A stretch of 64,000 bases of DNA from CAVRXQ01 sp963831155 (GTDB taxonomy: Bacteria; Actinomycetota; Acidimicrobiia; Acidimicrobiales; Bog-793). Below the pieces are notes generated by a model. That model saw only the letters and a list, made by a program, of their open reading frames with translations, did no database searches and had not been told where the DNA came from. Each line of letters opens with the position of its first letter. The first letter of the stretch is position 1. Below, piece by piece: positions 54,216 to 61,633 of the stretch. Made by a program: the position numbers and the translations under genes. Where the stretch lies: positions 806,001-870,000 of the forward strand of contig CAWHOY010000005.1 in NCBI GenBank assembly GCA_963831155.1, given 5' to 3'.

Positions 54216-54562
54216 CGCGGCCGCTTCTGCGGCGGCATCTGGAGCCCCCTTTTTCTGGCGACCGCCCGCCAGATCTCATTCTCCATCGTGAGCTCGCCGA
54301 TCTTTCGCTCGGCGGCCTTCAGCCGTCGGTCGTCTTCGGAGACGGGGCGCTTGCCCTTCAACTGCTCCTTGCCGCCGGCCAAGAAGTCGTCACGCCACGC
54401 CGCGATGCGATGTGCTTCCACGCCGAGCTCACGCGAGAGCTCCTCGAGCTTCTCGCCGCGCAGCAGCCGCAGCACGACGTCGACCTTGCGGTTTGCCGAC
54501 CATCTCGGTCGTTGGCGGTAGTCGTCGCTTTCCTCGTCGTTGTGCACCGTCATAAGGGTCAT
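54212..54562 (-). CDS. IS3-family transposase orfA (helix-turn-helix)
   Basis: This 116-aa DNA-binding subunit has RWSANRKVDVVLRLLRGEKLEELSRELGVEAHRIAAWRDDFL, the HTH_Tnp_1 pattern, and a C-terminal leucine-zipper-like helix (DDRRLKAAERKIGELTMENEIWRAV). The start is near the IS left end. The final codons overlap orfB. Confidence 0.92.
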   Translation of the reverse strand: MTLMTVHNDEESDDYRQRPRWSANRKVDVVLRLLRGEKLEELSRELGVEAHRIAAWRDDFLAGGKEQLKGKRPVSEDDRRLKAAERKIGELTMENEIWRAVARKRGLQMPPQKRPR

Positions 54563-54590
54563 GTTTGTCCCTCTCTATCCGGTGTCCAAC

Positions 54591-55041
54591 TTCCCAGGGT
54601 GCGCGAGACGCCCTAGTAGCGGTCTTTTCGATCGCCATCGCAGTGGGGATCGCGGGAGGTGTCGCCGCCAATTCACGAGTGCCAGTGCTCGGATCCAAAG
54701 CGTTCGCGGGTCGTAACGGCGTCGGCTGGGGAACGTACCGACCGCGCGAAATCTTCAACGGGGGCGACCCAAGCGGATTGGTGCAGACGATCACTTGGAG
54801 GAGTTGGGGGAAACCGGAAGCGTATGGCAACGGGAAGACGTATATCTTCAAACCAACCGGTGGGTATTACCCCGGCTCGGTGAACATCGAGCTGCGAGCT
54901 TCCAATCTCGGGCATTGCACAAGCAGCGGCCCACTCGCCTATGAACATCTGGATGCCCGCGTACCGACCAAGCCGGGAGGAAGGCTCGGCCCGTGGTTTG
55001 TCTGGAGCAGCGCAAAGACGCTCTGCCGTTTCGCATTCTGA
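54591..55041 (+). pseudogene. Secreted protein gene with 5' end removed by the IS
   Basis: The open part encodes an export segment (ALVAVFSIAIAVGIAGGVAA) followed by a conserved pattern: NGVGWGTYRPREIFNGGDPSGL, ITWRSWGKPEAYGNG, FKPTGGYYPGSVNIELRASNLGHC and VPTKPGGRLGPWFVWSSAKTLC. This is a recurring actinobacterial secreted family of unknown function. No ATG or GTG with a ribosome-binding site is left between the IS end and the signal segment. An open frame only continues left through a TTG inside the IS (54565). Rejoining the flanks across the IS gives an in-frame TGA, so the native start lay elsewhere or is gone. Confidence 0.6.
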
Positions 55042-55187
55042 ACCTCTCCGTCATAAGCGCGGGAGCGCCGCAGATTCTCCAGTACTCACGGCCAATCCAT
55101 TTAGACGGTTGGTTTGTCGCCGACCATGACAGTTAGGCTGTCAATGACCCTCGATACAGGGTTAGACATATAGCTAAACAAAAGGGC

Positions 55188-55214
55188 AGTGTGACAAATC
55201 AACTGGGTCACACT
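55188..55214. repeat. Inverted repeat upstream of the AT-rich ORF
   Basis: AGTGTGAC and GTCACACT are perfect 8-bp arms with an 11-bp spacer. They end five bases before the ATG at 55220, where a ribosome-binding site should be. It could be an operator or an RNA hairpin masking the start. Confidence 0.5.
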
Positions 55215-55219
55215 TACAC

Positions 55220-55432
55220 ATGAGCAAGAGTGCTCGAGTTTGGAGTAGATATATGGCTTATGTTATTTCGCACCCACCAGCTGCAGATCTTGGACCTGCA
55301 GCTATCTGGGTAGCAAATGGTGCGGAAGGAAACGGCAAATGGTACAGTCCAGCTCAGTTTAGAGAGCTTCTCGGACTACCCCCTGCAGATTCAAATGAAG
55401 TAACAGGACGTGGCGTAGATTCAAATAAGTAA
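55220..55432 (+). CDS. Orphan AT-rich small ORF
   Basis: This ORF encodes a 70-aa hydrophilic protein (begins MSKSARVWSRYMAYVISHP, contains YSPAQFRELLGLPPADSNE). I recognise no family. The region is clearly richer in A and T than everything around it, with AGA, TTA and ATA codons rare elsewhere in the window, which points to recent transfer. No Shine-Dalgarno is visible; instead an inverted repeat sits over the expected site. Confidence 0.45.
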   Translation: MSKSARVWSRYMAYVISHPPAADLGPAAIWVANGAEGNGKWYSPAQFRELLGLPPADSNEVTGRGVDSNK

Positions 55433-55621
55433 TCGGCAACATTTTATCTCGGCAACATAGATCGACGTCGAGGAGAATGACCAGGCTTGCGCGGGATGAT
55501 CTCGTCGCCGCGCGAATACGTCTCGTCTGGCAATTAGACACAAGTACGACGCCTGTAATCGGGCTCTATTTTGGACGCGAATGTGTGTGTGACCCCCTAC
55601 TGATCGATAGCCGGCGTTTGC

Positions 55622-56335
55622 CTATTCGCCGGTAAAGCGAAACTCCGCCTGCCACGGGCCGTCAGTTTGGACAACGCCCCAGTAGCGCTCGGCAATACGC
55701 TCCGGGTCAAAGGCAGTACCGGCAACGATCTGTCCCGCGATTGTGAGTGTCGCTACTCGTATGCCGTCCGGTTCCAACTCGGCCCCGAGCATCGTCGCGG
55801 CCGACCGGAGAGCGGCTTTGCCGAGAGAGACCGTCGCGAGGGTTGGGATCGGGTGATCTGCGAATCCACCCCCGGTGACGATCATGGTGCCGAATCCCGC
55901 GGCCTTCATCGCAGGTGCGGCCACCTGCGCGACGACGATCGCACCGATGACGTCGACGGCATACGCCTCCTGCAGATGGGCCGCCGTGCAGCTCAGCAGC
56001 TGATCCGGCGTACCCATGACCGCGTTGTAGATGATGACTCCCGGCGCACCTTCCCCGTGGTAGAGGTCGGTCATTCGGGCACCCAGACCCTCGGGGTCGT
56101 TTGCGTCCGCCTCGATCGTGTTGATCTCGGCTCCGGTGTCAGCCAAGCTGCGCTCGAGTTCGCCCAGCCTGTCGGTGCTCCGAGCGACCAACGTGACTCG
56201 GTAACCTCCGACTGCGAAACGACGGGCGACAGCCAAGCCCAGACCCGGACCGGCGCCGACCAGTAGCAGGTGTCTGCGGTCGACCATGCCGAATCCGCCG
56301 CTTCTGTCAGGGTCGCTGGTAGGTGTGCCTGTCAC
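55622..56335 (-). CDS. Short-chain dehydrogenase/reductase lacking the catalytic Tyr
   Basis: This 237-aa Rossmann-fold protein has LLLVGAGPGLGLAVARRFAVGG (nucleotide-binding Gly pattern), VTLVARSTDRLGELE, VIIYNAVMG in place of the usual NNAG, and TLATVSLGKAALRSAA. In classical enzymes the last motif is Tyr-x3-Lys. Here the Tyr position is Val while Lys is kept, so oxidoreductase activity in the classical way is doubtful. The GTG at 56335 has AGGAG six bases upstream. Confidence 0.82.
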   Translation of the reverse strand: MTGTPTSDPDRSGGFGMVDRRHLLLVGAGPGLGLAVARRFAVGGYRVTLVARSTDRLGELERSLADTGAEINTIEADANDPEGLGARMTDLYHGEGAPGVIIYNAVMGTPDQLLSCTAAHLQEAYAVDVIGAIVVAQVAAPAMKAAGFGTMIVTGGGFADHPIPTLATVSLGKAALRSAATMLGAELEPDGIRVATLTIAGQIVAGTAFDPERIAERYWGVVQTDGPWQAEFRFTGE

Positions 56336-56922
56336 GAGGGCTCCTGACTCGATCGGTTACTTCAAGGGATGAGTGCCCGCGGTCCCCGTATCTACGCTGG
56401 GCCCCCGTCCAATCTTGGTCGAACAAGACCAATGACGTGAAACGTGCACGAGAATCTCGGGTGGGCCAATTAATAATGCAGGATTACGGCTGATGTCATT
56501 CAGGACCGGCGGGGTTCTAATTTGCGGGGTCGGTCGCTCTGCAGATTGTCAGTCCGCGATCGACGACTCGCGCAACGATGGGCTGTGCCGTTGTTCGTAG
56601 CGAGCGGGAGGCGACGGAAAGAAGCGCTCTCGACGAGTTCCAGAGGTTGCCGCATAGTTGCTAGTTCTGAGCGCGTCTCAGTCGTTCTCGGCATCTGAAC
56701 CGCAGACGATGTTGAGCAAACGCAGCTAATCGGCCAACTGATGTCGCTCCGGGGTCGGCAGCTCGCCTCTCGCGGACGCGCCGACCTCGTAGAACAATTC
56801 AGCGAGCGCGTGAACGCGCCTGCAATCGTCGTCGTCGGTCATTCCATGGAACCGAGAGCATCATTCGCATCACTAAGTCGAGGAAGGCGACGACGTGCTC
56901 CGCGGTGTGTTTCGCCCGAAAC
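56336..56922. other. Gap between SDR and hemerythrin genes
   Basis: This stretch has no gene of normal length. The only candidate is the 38-codon ORF at 56726-56842. The rest has no convincing coding or structural signal. Confidence 0.4.
56726..56842 (-). CDS. Possible 38-aa acidic small protein
   Basis: ATG at 56842 opens a 38-codon frame with GC-rich third positions typical of this genome, beginning MTDDDDCRRVHALAELFYEV. No clear ribosome-binding site precedes it, and an in-frame TGA lies a few codons upstream. It may be a genuine small protein or chance. Confidence 0.25.
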   Translation of the reverse strand: MTDDDDCRRVHALAELFYEVGASARGELPTPERHQLAD

Positions 56923-57582
56923 TCAGCTCCCGGTCCGCAGGGCTGCCGCATATTTCTTAAAGGGGCGGTCGATGAAGGTGGGGTAAAGCAAAATCCGCAC
57001 CGGCGCTGGCACGCCGCTCATCATGTCGGCGCGTTCGGCTGGTTCGAGCGGCTCAAGGATCATCCCGAACGCGACAGGCCTCTTGTTACGAGGAATCCGG
57101 GCGACCGTGTGCTTACCAATGGCGTCCCTCTCCTTCTTGGTCAGCGTCAACGCGGCGAGGGGGACGACCTTTTGCTCTTCCTCGTCGAGGTGGGGCTGAA
57201 CAACCAAGTTGAGCTGGTCGAGCGCCCTCGCCAGCGCTTCAGCGGTCTCGGCCGAGGGTCCCTCCTGCCAAGCCTTGCACGACTCCGAAGCAACCTCGAG
57301 CGCCGTTCCGATCTCTTGGTGCTGGAGCTTGGTCTGCTCGGCTATGGCGGCCTGGTCTGGGACACGCTCGATCAGCTTTGGGTACAGCAGCTCATCTTCG
57401 CTCTCGTGGTGGAAGTGCAGCCAAGCCAGACCGAAATCTATGTGGTCGGCCAAGAACGTAACCCGGGCCGATGACGGTTCTCGCGCGGCGCGCACCAGCC
57501 GGGCGGCCTCGTCGTAGTAGCGACGGAACGTGCGGTGGATGATCGCCATGTCTCGCACGTCGATCGGTTGTGCGTTCGACAT
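56923..57582 (-). CDS. Hemerythrin-like (HHE) domain protein
   Basis: This 219-aa helical-bundle protein probably holds a di-iron centre. Candidate ligands are His in IIHRTFRRYYDE, His and Glu in LHFHHESEDELLYP, His in KLQHQEIG, and His and Glu in QPHLDEEEQKVVP. A C-terminal extension of about 70 residues ends in RPFKKYAAALR. Such proteins sense or bind oxygen, NO or iron. It is on the minus strand, alone between two non-coding stretches. Confidence 0.88.
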   Translation of the reverse strand: MSNAQPIDVRDMAIIHRTFRRYYDEAARLVRAAREPSSARVTFLADHIDFGLAWLHFHHESEDELLYPKLIERVPDQAAIAEQTKLQHQEIGTALEVASESCKAWQEGPSAETAEALARALDQLNLVVQPHLDEEEQKVVPLAALTLTKKERDAIGKHTVARIPRNKRPVAFGMILEPLEPAERADMMSGVPAPVRILLYPTFIDRPFKKYAAALRTGS

Positions 57583-58195
57583 ACGTCCCGCCAGACCAGC
57601 GCTACGCGCTTCGAGGGGAGATTAACTGCAAGCTGGTCTTAGCGCCTTTTTACCTAATGGACCGGTCTTTGCTCTAGCCACTGCATATCTATAAGTTCCC
57701 TGCGAGCCTTTAGGCGGATTAGTTCCCTGAATTGCGATCAAACAGGAACTTTGGTTTGCCCGTAGAGAGCCAGTCGAGCAGTCTTCGTCCCCCGATGGCG
57801 TCGAACCGATTGCATGAGCTCGTTAGTCGCGTCGGGCGATGAGGCAACGGGATAGACGGTCCAGTAACCCTTCGCTTCCCGGTGAAGCGGCGACCGGTAA
57901 TTATGGTTGATCGGCCATACTGGGACCGCCACGCTGGAATCGCTACGGCTTCCGGCGAGACGTGATCCTCGATCAGAATGCTCACCTCCTGGGATGCGAC
58001 TCGACTGTGACCCCGCGCGGCACTAATCCGAGCTACGTAATGACCGCCTTGTGAGTGCTGGGGCAGCAAATTCAACGGCTGACTGAACCAATCGTTAGGC
58101 ACCTAAATGGGCTGTGACGTCTCTCGGAGCTCATTTCGATGTCTGAACTCCATCAACAACGCTGGCGCACGCCGCCCGATCATGCGGTGGACCAG
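57583..58195. other. Gap between hemerythrin and a hypothetical gene
   Basis: Minus-strand open frames at 57719-58102 and 57738-57932 overlap in different phases. The second encodes protein-like sequence (GYWTVYPVASSPDATNELM), so a decayed, frameshifted gene is possible. I do not recognise it and would not call it a gene. Confidence 0.3.
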
Positions 58196-58609
58196 CTAGG
58201 CGAGATCCACCGGGTGGCCGTCCAAGTATTCACGCAATTTGATCCAAAGAACTCGAATCATCGGCGGAGCGGCCGTGGACCACGCTGAATAAGCGGTCGT
58301 CCCTTTCGCAGGCATCGTGATATGAGGAAGGACGACTGCTGCCACGTCATCGGCCTCATCACGAGCATCCGTTGCCGGATTGTCCCTGATCGCTTTGAGC
58401 AGCTCATCCCATGCGAGTGCCCCGGCGAGCGCGTTTGCGATCTGAGGGCCGAGTTCTTCAACTTCGAAAGACGACGGCCGGTAGGCGCTGGGCACTTTGC
58501 TCCAGTCGGCAGTTTCGTACAGCACTTCACTCAGCTGTTGGGAGGCGGGGAACAACTTCGCCCCAATGATTGCGGACCAATCACGGTGGGACCGGGCTGT
58601 GTCTGTCAC
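58196..58609 (-). CDS. Hypothetical protein
   Basis: This 137-aa, mildly acidic protein looks soluble and mixed alpha/beta (SEVLYETADWSKVPSAYRPSSFEVEEL near the middle, WIKLREYLDGHPVDLA at the end). Codon use fits the genome. I do not recognise a family or motif, and there is no partner gene on either side. Confidence 0.5.
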   Translation of the reverse strand: MTDTARSHRDWSAIIGAKLFPASQQLSEVLYETADWSKVPSAYRPSSFEVEELGPQIANALAGALAWDELLKAIRDNPATDARDEADDVAAVVLPHITMPAKGTTAYSAWSTAAPPMIRVLWIKLREYLDGHPVDLA

Positions 58610-58679
58610 ACCCGTGAATCTAGGAATCGATTCGCTGGAATCAACCTATCTCCCGCGCGCTGATGAAAAGCGACGATCA

Positions 58680-58699
58680 GGGGCTTGCGGGAATCGAAC
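58680..58699 (-). other. tRNA 3'-end fragment (possible att-site remnant)
   Basis: On the minus strand, GTTCGATTCCCGCAAGCCCC matches the T-loop, T-stem 3' strand and acceptor 3' strand of a tRNA whose 5' end would be GGGGCTT. The T-stem 5' strand and the rest of a tRNA are absent upstream. A short T-arm-to-3'-end fragment is what integration of a mobile element into a tRNA gene leaves behind. Confidence 0.45.
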
Positions 58700-58760
58700 T
58701 TCGCACGCCCATTAGCGAAGCAACGCTCGGGCCTTGGCAAGCTTTGGTCAGCCCTTGCGT

Positions 58761-58982
58761 TCAAAATCCTTGGCCACCGCCACCGGATTGTCCGCTGCCG
58801 CCACCGGATTGTCCGCTGCCGCCACCGCCAAATCCGCCACCGCCAAATGGACCGCCTCTGCCCCGGCCCGCTCCACGCCGACGGGCCATCACCATCAACA
58901 GCACCCCAATCACGAGGACGAAGAGCAATAGCGAGCCGCTACTGCCTCCAGAGGATGCGAACAACGATGCCAATGTGCCCAT
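58761..58982 (-). CDS. Small Gly-rich membrane protein
   Basis: This protein of about 73 aa has one transmembrane helix (GSLLLFVLVIGVLLMVMARRR) and a Gly/Ser/Gln-rich cytoplasmic tail. The tail is encoded in part by two perfect copies of a 21-bp repeat at 58777-58818 (Ser-Gly-Gln-Ser-Gly-Gly-Gly units). The ATG at 58982 follows GGGTGG. Function is unknown. Confidence 0.5.
   Translation of the reverse strand: MGTLASLFASSGGSSGSLLLFVLVIGVLLMVMARRRGAGRGRGGPFGGGGFGGGGSGQSGGGSGQSGGGGQGF
58777..58818. repeat. 21-bp tandem repeat, two copies
   Basis: CCGCCACCGGATTGTCCGCT plus G occurs twice head to tail without a mismatch, inside the Gly-rich tail of the small membrane protein. The unit is a whole number of codons, so changes in copy number keep the frame. 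Confidence 0.85.
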
Positions 58983-59296
58983 GTGCGGGCCACCCTTCTT
59001 GCACACAAGCTACACGTGCCCGCATGAGGAGTGACGACCCTTGGCTTCGGTTGGACGTTTCGACCGTTCGCTTTCTGCTCGGTGGCCGACACAACCGCTT
59101 CGACAGTCCACCGCCATCGACGAATGCGCGCGGCATCCAGCCCCGCCGCCCGTCGCGTCTCTCGACGTCCGAGCTCTTTGAGGCTGATTCCGGGTTCATC
59201 GACGGCGTCCGCCGCCGCCTGGGACTTCTTCCATGGCTTGACCAGTTCACAGAGGAACTCCCTCCACTTCGGACCTTCTTCCTGCTTCTTTGACAT
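58910..59296 (-). CDS. Possible hypothetical protein
   Basis: From ATG 59296 the frame gives 128 aa. The first half reads like a real protein (KKQEEGPKWREFLCELV, DEPGISLKELGRRE). The second half is Arg/Ser/Cys-rich and overlaps the Gly-rich protein gene in another frame, so the true end may be earlier or the gene may be frameshifted. No family recognised. Confidence 0.35.
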   Translation of the reverse strand: MSKKQEEGPKWREFLCELVKPWKKSQAAADAVDEPGISLKELGRRETRRAAGLDAARIRRWRWTVEAVVSATEQKANGRNVQPKPRVVTPHAGTCSLCARRVARTWAHWHRCSHPLEAVAARYCSSSS

Positions 59297-59356
59297 CGCA
59301 CGCGAAGAGCAGGACGTGAGGCGCGTTGGCAAGCGCCGAAAGCAACGCGGGCGTCC

Positions 59357-60055
59357 TTAGCTCAAGATGTTGACGGCCCGCGAGATGACGACAGCGACGG
59401 TCACGAGTGACGCTAGGGACTGAAGCATCATGAGCAGCTTCGCCCAATCGGTGAGCGGCATCGTGTCGGTCGGGCTAAATGCGGTGGCGTTGGTGAACGA
59501 CGTATAGAGGTAGTCGAGGAACCTCGGAGCCCATCCCGGAGATGAGCCCGGAGCCGACATCTGTGGGAAAAGGAAATCGGGGTGGCGGTGCGTTGCCAGC
59601 TGTCGAGAGGCGGGACCACCTCGGTCGAGTTCCCAATACCAAAGCCCGAAGACGATGATGTTGGTCAGCCATATCGGCACCGATGCGTAGACCAGCGGTC
59701 GACCAGTGGTCTTGGATCCATAAAGAAGAGCGTGGATGAGTTCAGTCAGGGAGACGACGTTGGCAGCCGAAATAAGCGCGATCAGCGTGATGCCGACGAC
59801 GCGGAGCCGTGACTGTTCCGCCGATATGCGCCCGGGATTGGCAACGAGGAGAACGACGATCAGCGCCCCCTCCAGGGCAGGAATGAGCGCTCGGTTCCCT
59901 AGCCCGCGAACGACTCTGTCGGGCAGGACGAGCTGCAGCCCGATGGCGGTGAGCAACGCCAGCAATTCCGGCCAACGAGGCTCGGTCGGGCTCGCGATTC
60001 CCCATGCGGCTGCGTCATCTCGGTTGCGAAGCGGCGCACCGTCCATCACTGCCAC
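59357..60055 (-). CDS. Polytopic membrane protein with channel-like C-terminus
   Basis: This 232-aa protein has about five transmembrane helices. The C-terminal part DYLYTSFTNATAFSPTDTMPL followed by a last helix (LMMLQSLASLVTVAVVISRAVNIL) resembles the pore-loop and inner-helix arrangement of two-helix ion channels, although no canonical selectivity filter is present. It belongs to a widespread but undescribed actinobacterial membrane family. It is alone on the minus strand, upstream of lipoprotein copy B. Confidence 0.72.
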   Translation of the reverse strand: MAVMDGAPLRNRDDAAAWGIASPTEPRWPELLALLTAIGLQLVLPDRVVRGLGNRALIPALEGALIVVLLVANPGRISAEQSRLRVVGITLIALISAANVVSLTELIHALLYGSKTTGRPLVYASVPIWLTNIIVFGLWYWELDRGGPASRQLATHRHPDFLFPQMSAPGSSPGWAPRFLDYLYTSFTNATAFSPTDTMPLTDWAKLLMMLQSLASLVTVAVVISRAVNILS

Positions 60056-60161
60056 GGTACCGAGGCCGCGACGGCCGCTCAGGGATGCTGAGCGTCGAGC
60101 AGCACCGCACTAAGTGACCATGTTTGGGATGTACGACGGCCCGTAAGGTTCTGCGGCGTCG

Positions 60162-60758
60162 TTACCCGGCTGGATGGGGCGGTAGCCCTGGTGGCGGTGC
60201 TCCGCAGGCTTTGGCGGCAGCGGAGTAATCGGGTTGGTTCATAATCGATGGCTTCAAAGGCCACGGCCCTCCGCCTTGCGAACTCGGATCGGGGAAATTC
60301 GCCACGCCGTGCGCACGCATGCACTCGGAGATCTTCAAGTCTTGCTGCAGGTAGTACTGGATCTCCGCCTTGGACTCTACAAATCCGGAAGCGAGTGCTA
60401 GAGCGTGACATTCCCGATTTGCTTTTTTTATCTGCGGCGAGCCCTTGTAATACCCGAGATTGCTCAGCTCGCCGGCGTGATAGGGGGGATCGGGAAAGCT
60501 GTAAAGCCCGTGCTTGCGGGCGCACTCAGCGAACAGGAGCATCTCCCGTAGCTGCGCTTGAGTCGGCGGGCCGCCGCTGTTGCCGGCGACTCCACCCGCA
60601 ATGGTCGTCGAAGTGGACGAACCCGTGACGCTTGCGACGCCCGGCGGAGACGCGCCTCCGCAGGCGGCGAACAAAAGACCAGCCAACACGAGCGCAAAAA
60701 ACACCGGCGCGGATCGTCGAAGTTGGCGATGTAGACCGCGTTCGCTCCCGATCGGCAA
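60162..60758 (-). CDS. Two-module Cys/His-Gly lipoprotein (copy B)
   Basis: This is an exported lipoprotein of about 198 aa with lipobox LFAAC, a Thr/Ser linker and two modules (CARKHG-x3-FPDP ... REC and CMRAHG-x3-FPDP ... KAC). It aligns with copy A through most of its length, including the GELSNLGYYKGSPQ segment. The 5' region is nearly identical to that of copy D, except that the ATG used by D has become GTA ACC. The best remaining in-frame start is TTG 60758, 15 bases after GGAGG. An ATG at 60818 lies in the presumed promoter. Expression may be reduced. Confidence 0.7.
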   Translation of the reverse strand: MPIGSERGLHRQLRRSAPVFFALVLAGLLFAACGGASPPGVASVTGSSTSTTIAGGVAGNSGGPPTQAQLREMLLFAECARKHGLYSFPDPPYHAGELSNLGYYKGSPQIKKANRECHALALASGFVESKAEIQYYLQQDLKISECMRAHGVANFPDPSSQGGGPWPLKPSIMNQPDYSAAAKACGAPPPGLPPHPAG

Positions 60759-60834
60759 GTCGGTTACGGCGCACCTCCATCCACCAGGATTGTCGTTTCG
60801 TACGTCCTCGTTGCACATTCGCCAATCCGCCCTG

Positions 60835-61455
60835 TCAGCCTGCCGTGGACGTGACCTGCTTGCTGCCGACGCCTCGGATCAGTTGGCACGCCTTCTGCGC
60901 AGCCTGGAACCGGGGGTTGTTGGGATTGAGGTCGCTGTCCTTTCCGCCCTTGATGCTGGTCGAGATGCCGTTGCCCGATACCTGGGGGTCGGGGTAATCC
61001 GTGATTCCATGCGCTCGCATGCACTCGGCGAACTTGAGCAATTCGGCGAGCATCTGTTGCTGCCGCGCCGCACTGGGAGGCTTGCCCGACGCTCCCGAGA
61101 TGTACTTCGCGCACTCCTTCTGCGCGGACTGGAATTGCGACGAATTCGGGTCGATGCCGCTGACGCTTACCTGTCCCTCGCTGCTCGGGTCGGGGAAGTT
61201 CGGGAAGCCGTGCGATCGCATGCACTGGGAGAAGGCGAGCGTGACTCCACCCATGCCGATCGTCTGGCCACTCGCGTTCGCCGCGGAACTGCCGCCCGAT
61301 GCCGTCGAGGGAGCCTTCGTGTTGCTTGACGGAGCCGTCGTCGGGGTCGTCGAGGTGACGCTCGCGACACCGAGTCCCGATGCACCCCCACACGCCGCGA
61401 ACAAAAGGCCAGTCAACCCGAGCGCAAAAACACCGGCGGCTCGTCGAACACTCAA
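60835..61455 (-). CDS. Two-module Cys/His-Gly lipoprotein (copy C)
   Basis: This 206-aa lipoprotein has a signal peptide (AAGVFALGLTGLLFAAC, lipidated Cys near residue 22), a Thr/Ser/Ala linker and two very regular modules: FSQCMRSHGFPNFPDP ... DPNSSQFQSAQKEC and FAECMRAHGITDYPDP ... NPNNPRFQAAQKAC. Each module has Cys-x3-His-Gly, Pro-Asp-Pro and a closing Cys after a Phe-Gln-x-Ala-Gln helix. The start appears to be TTG 61455, overlapping the stop of a short upstream frame. Confidence 0.8.
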   Translation of the reverse strand: MSVRRAAGVFALGLTGLLFAACGGASGLGVASVTSTTPTTAPSSNTKAPSTASGGSSAANASGQTIGMGGVTLAFSQCMRSHGFPNFPDPSSEGQVSVSGIDPNSSQFQSAQKECAKYISGASGKPPSAARQQQMLAELLKFAECMRAHGITDYPDPQVSGNGISTSIKGGKDSDLNPNNPRFQAAQKACQLIRGVGSKQVTSTAG

Positions 61456-61548
61456 GGTGTGGTTCGTTCCATCGCCACCGGGGACGTGTCGCTCCTCGGA
61501 CAGATGATTTGGAATTCGGCCATTTCAAGATCTTTGTACGCCGAAGAC

Positions 61549-61565
61549 GGTTGCACGATGGTTAC
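61549..61565 (-). promoter_or_regulatory. Direct-repeat operator upstream of lipoprotein copy C
   Basis: The minus strand reads GTAACC-ATCGT-GCAACC, then eight bases later CGTACAAAGAT. The sequence from the second half-site to GAT is almost identical to that of copy D. It lies 93 bases upstream of the copy C start. Confidence 0.65.
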
Positions 61566-61633
61566 GGTCCCTGAGCATCGCGGGCGAGAACTGCCGATGT
61601 GCAGCGGTAGATGCGGGAATGAATGCGCGCCGC

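Larger units (their letters stand above)
53328..54590 (-). mobile_element. IS3-family insertion sequence with 3-bp target duplication
   Basis: The 1,263-bp element has terminal inverted repeats GTTGGACA (53328-53335) and TGTCCAAC (54583-54590), an 8-bp perfect match. TTC lies immediately outside both ends (53325-53327 and 54591-54593), a 3-bp target-site duplication. It contains orfA and orfB in the IS3 arrangement. Both ORFs are open and the DDE triad is intact, so it could still be active. The insertion cuts off a secreted-protein gene to its right. Confidence 0.9.

Noticed and set aside
54205..54225. Programmed -1 frameshift between IS orfA and orfB
   Set aside because: No A-rich slippery heptamer or following stem is visible. 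The TTGA stop/start overlap explains orfB translation.
57719..58102. 127-aa minus-strand ORF
   Set aside because: Composition is atypical, an overlapping frame looks more protein-like, and no start signal was found. Mentioned only as possible decayed coding DNA.
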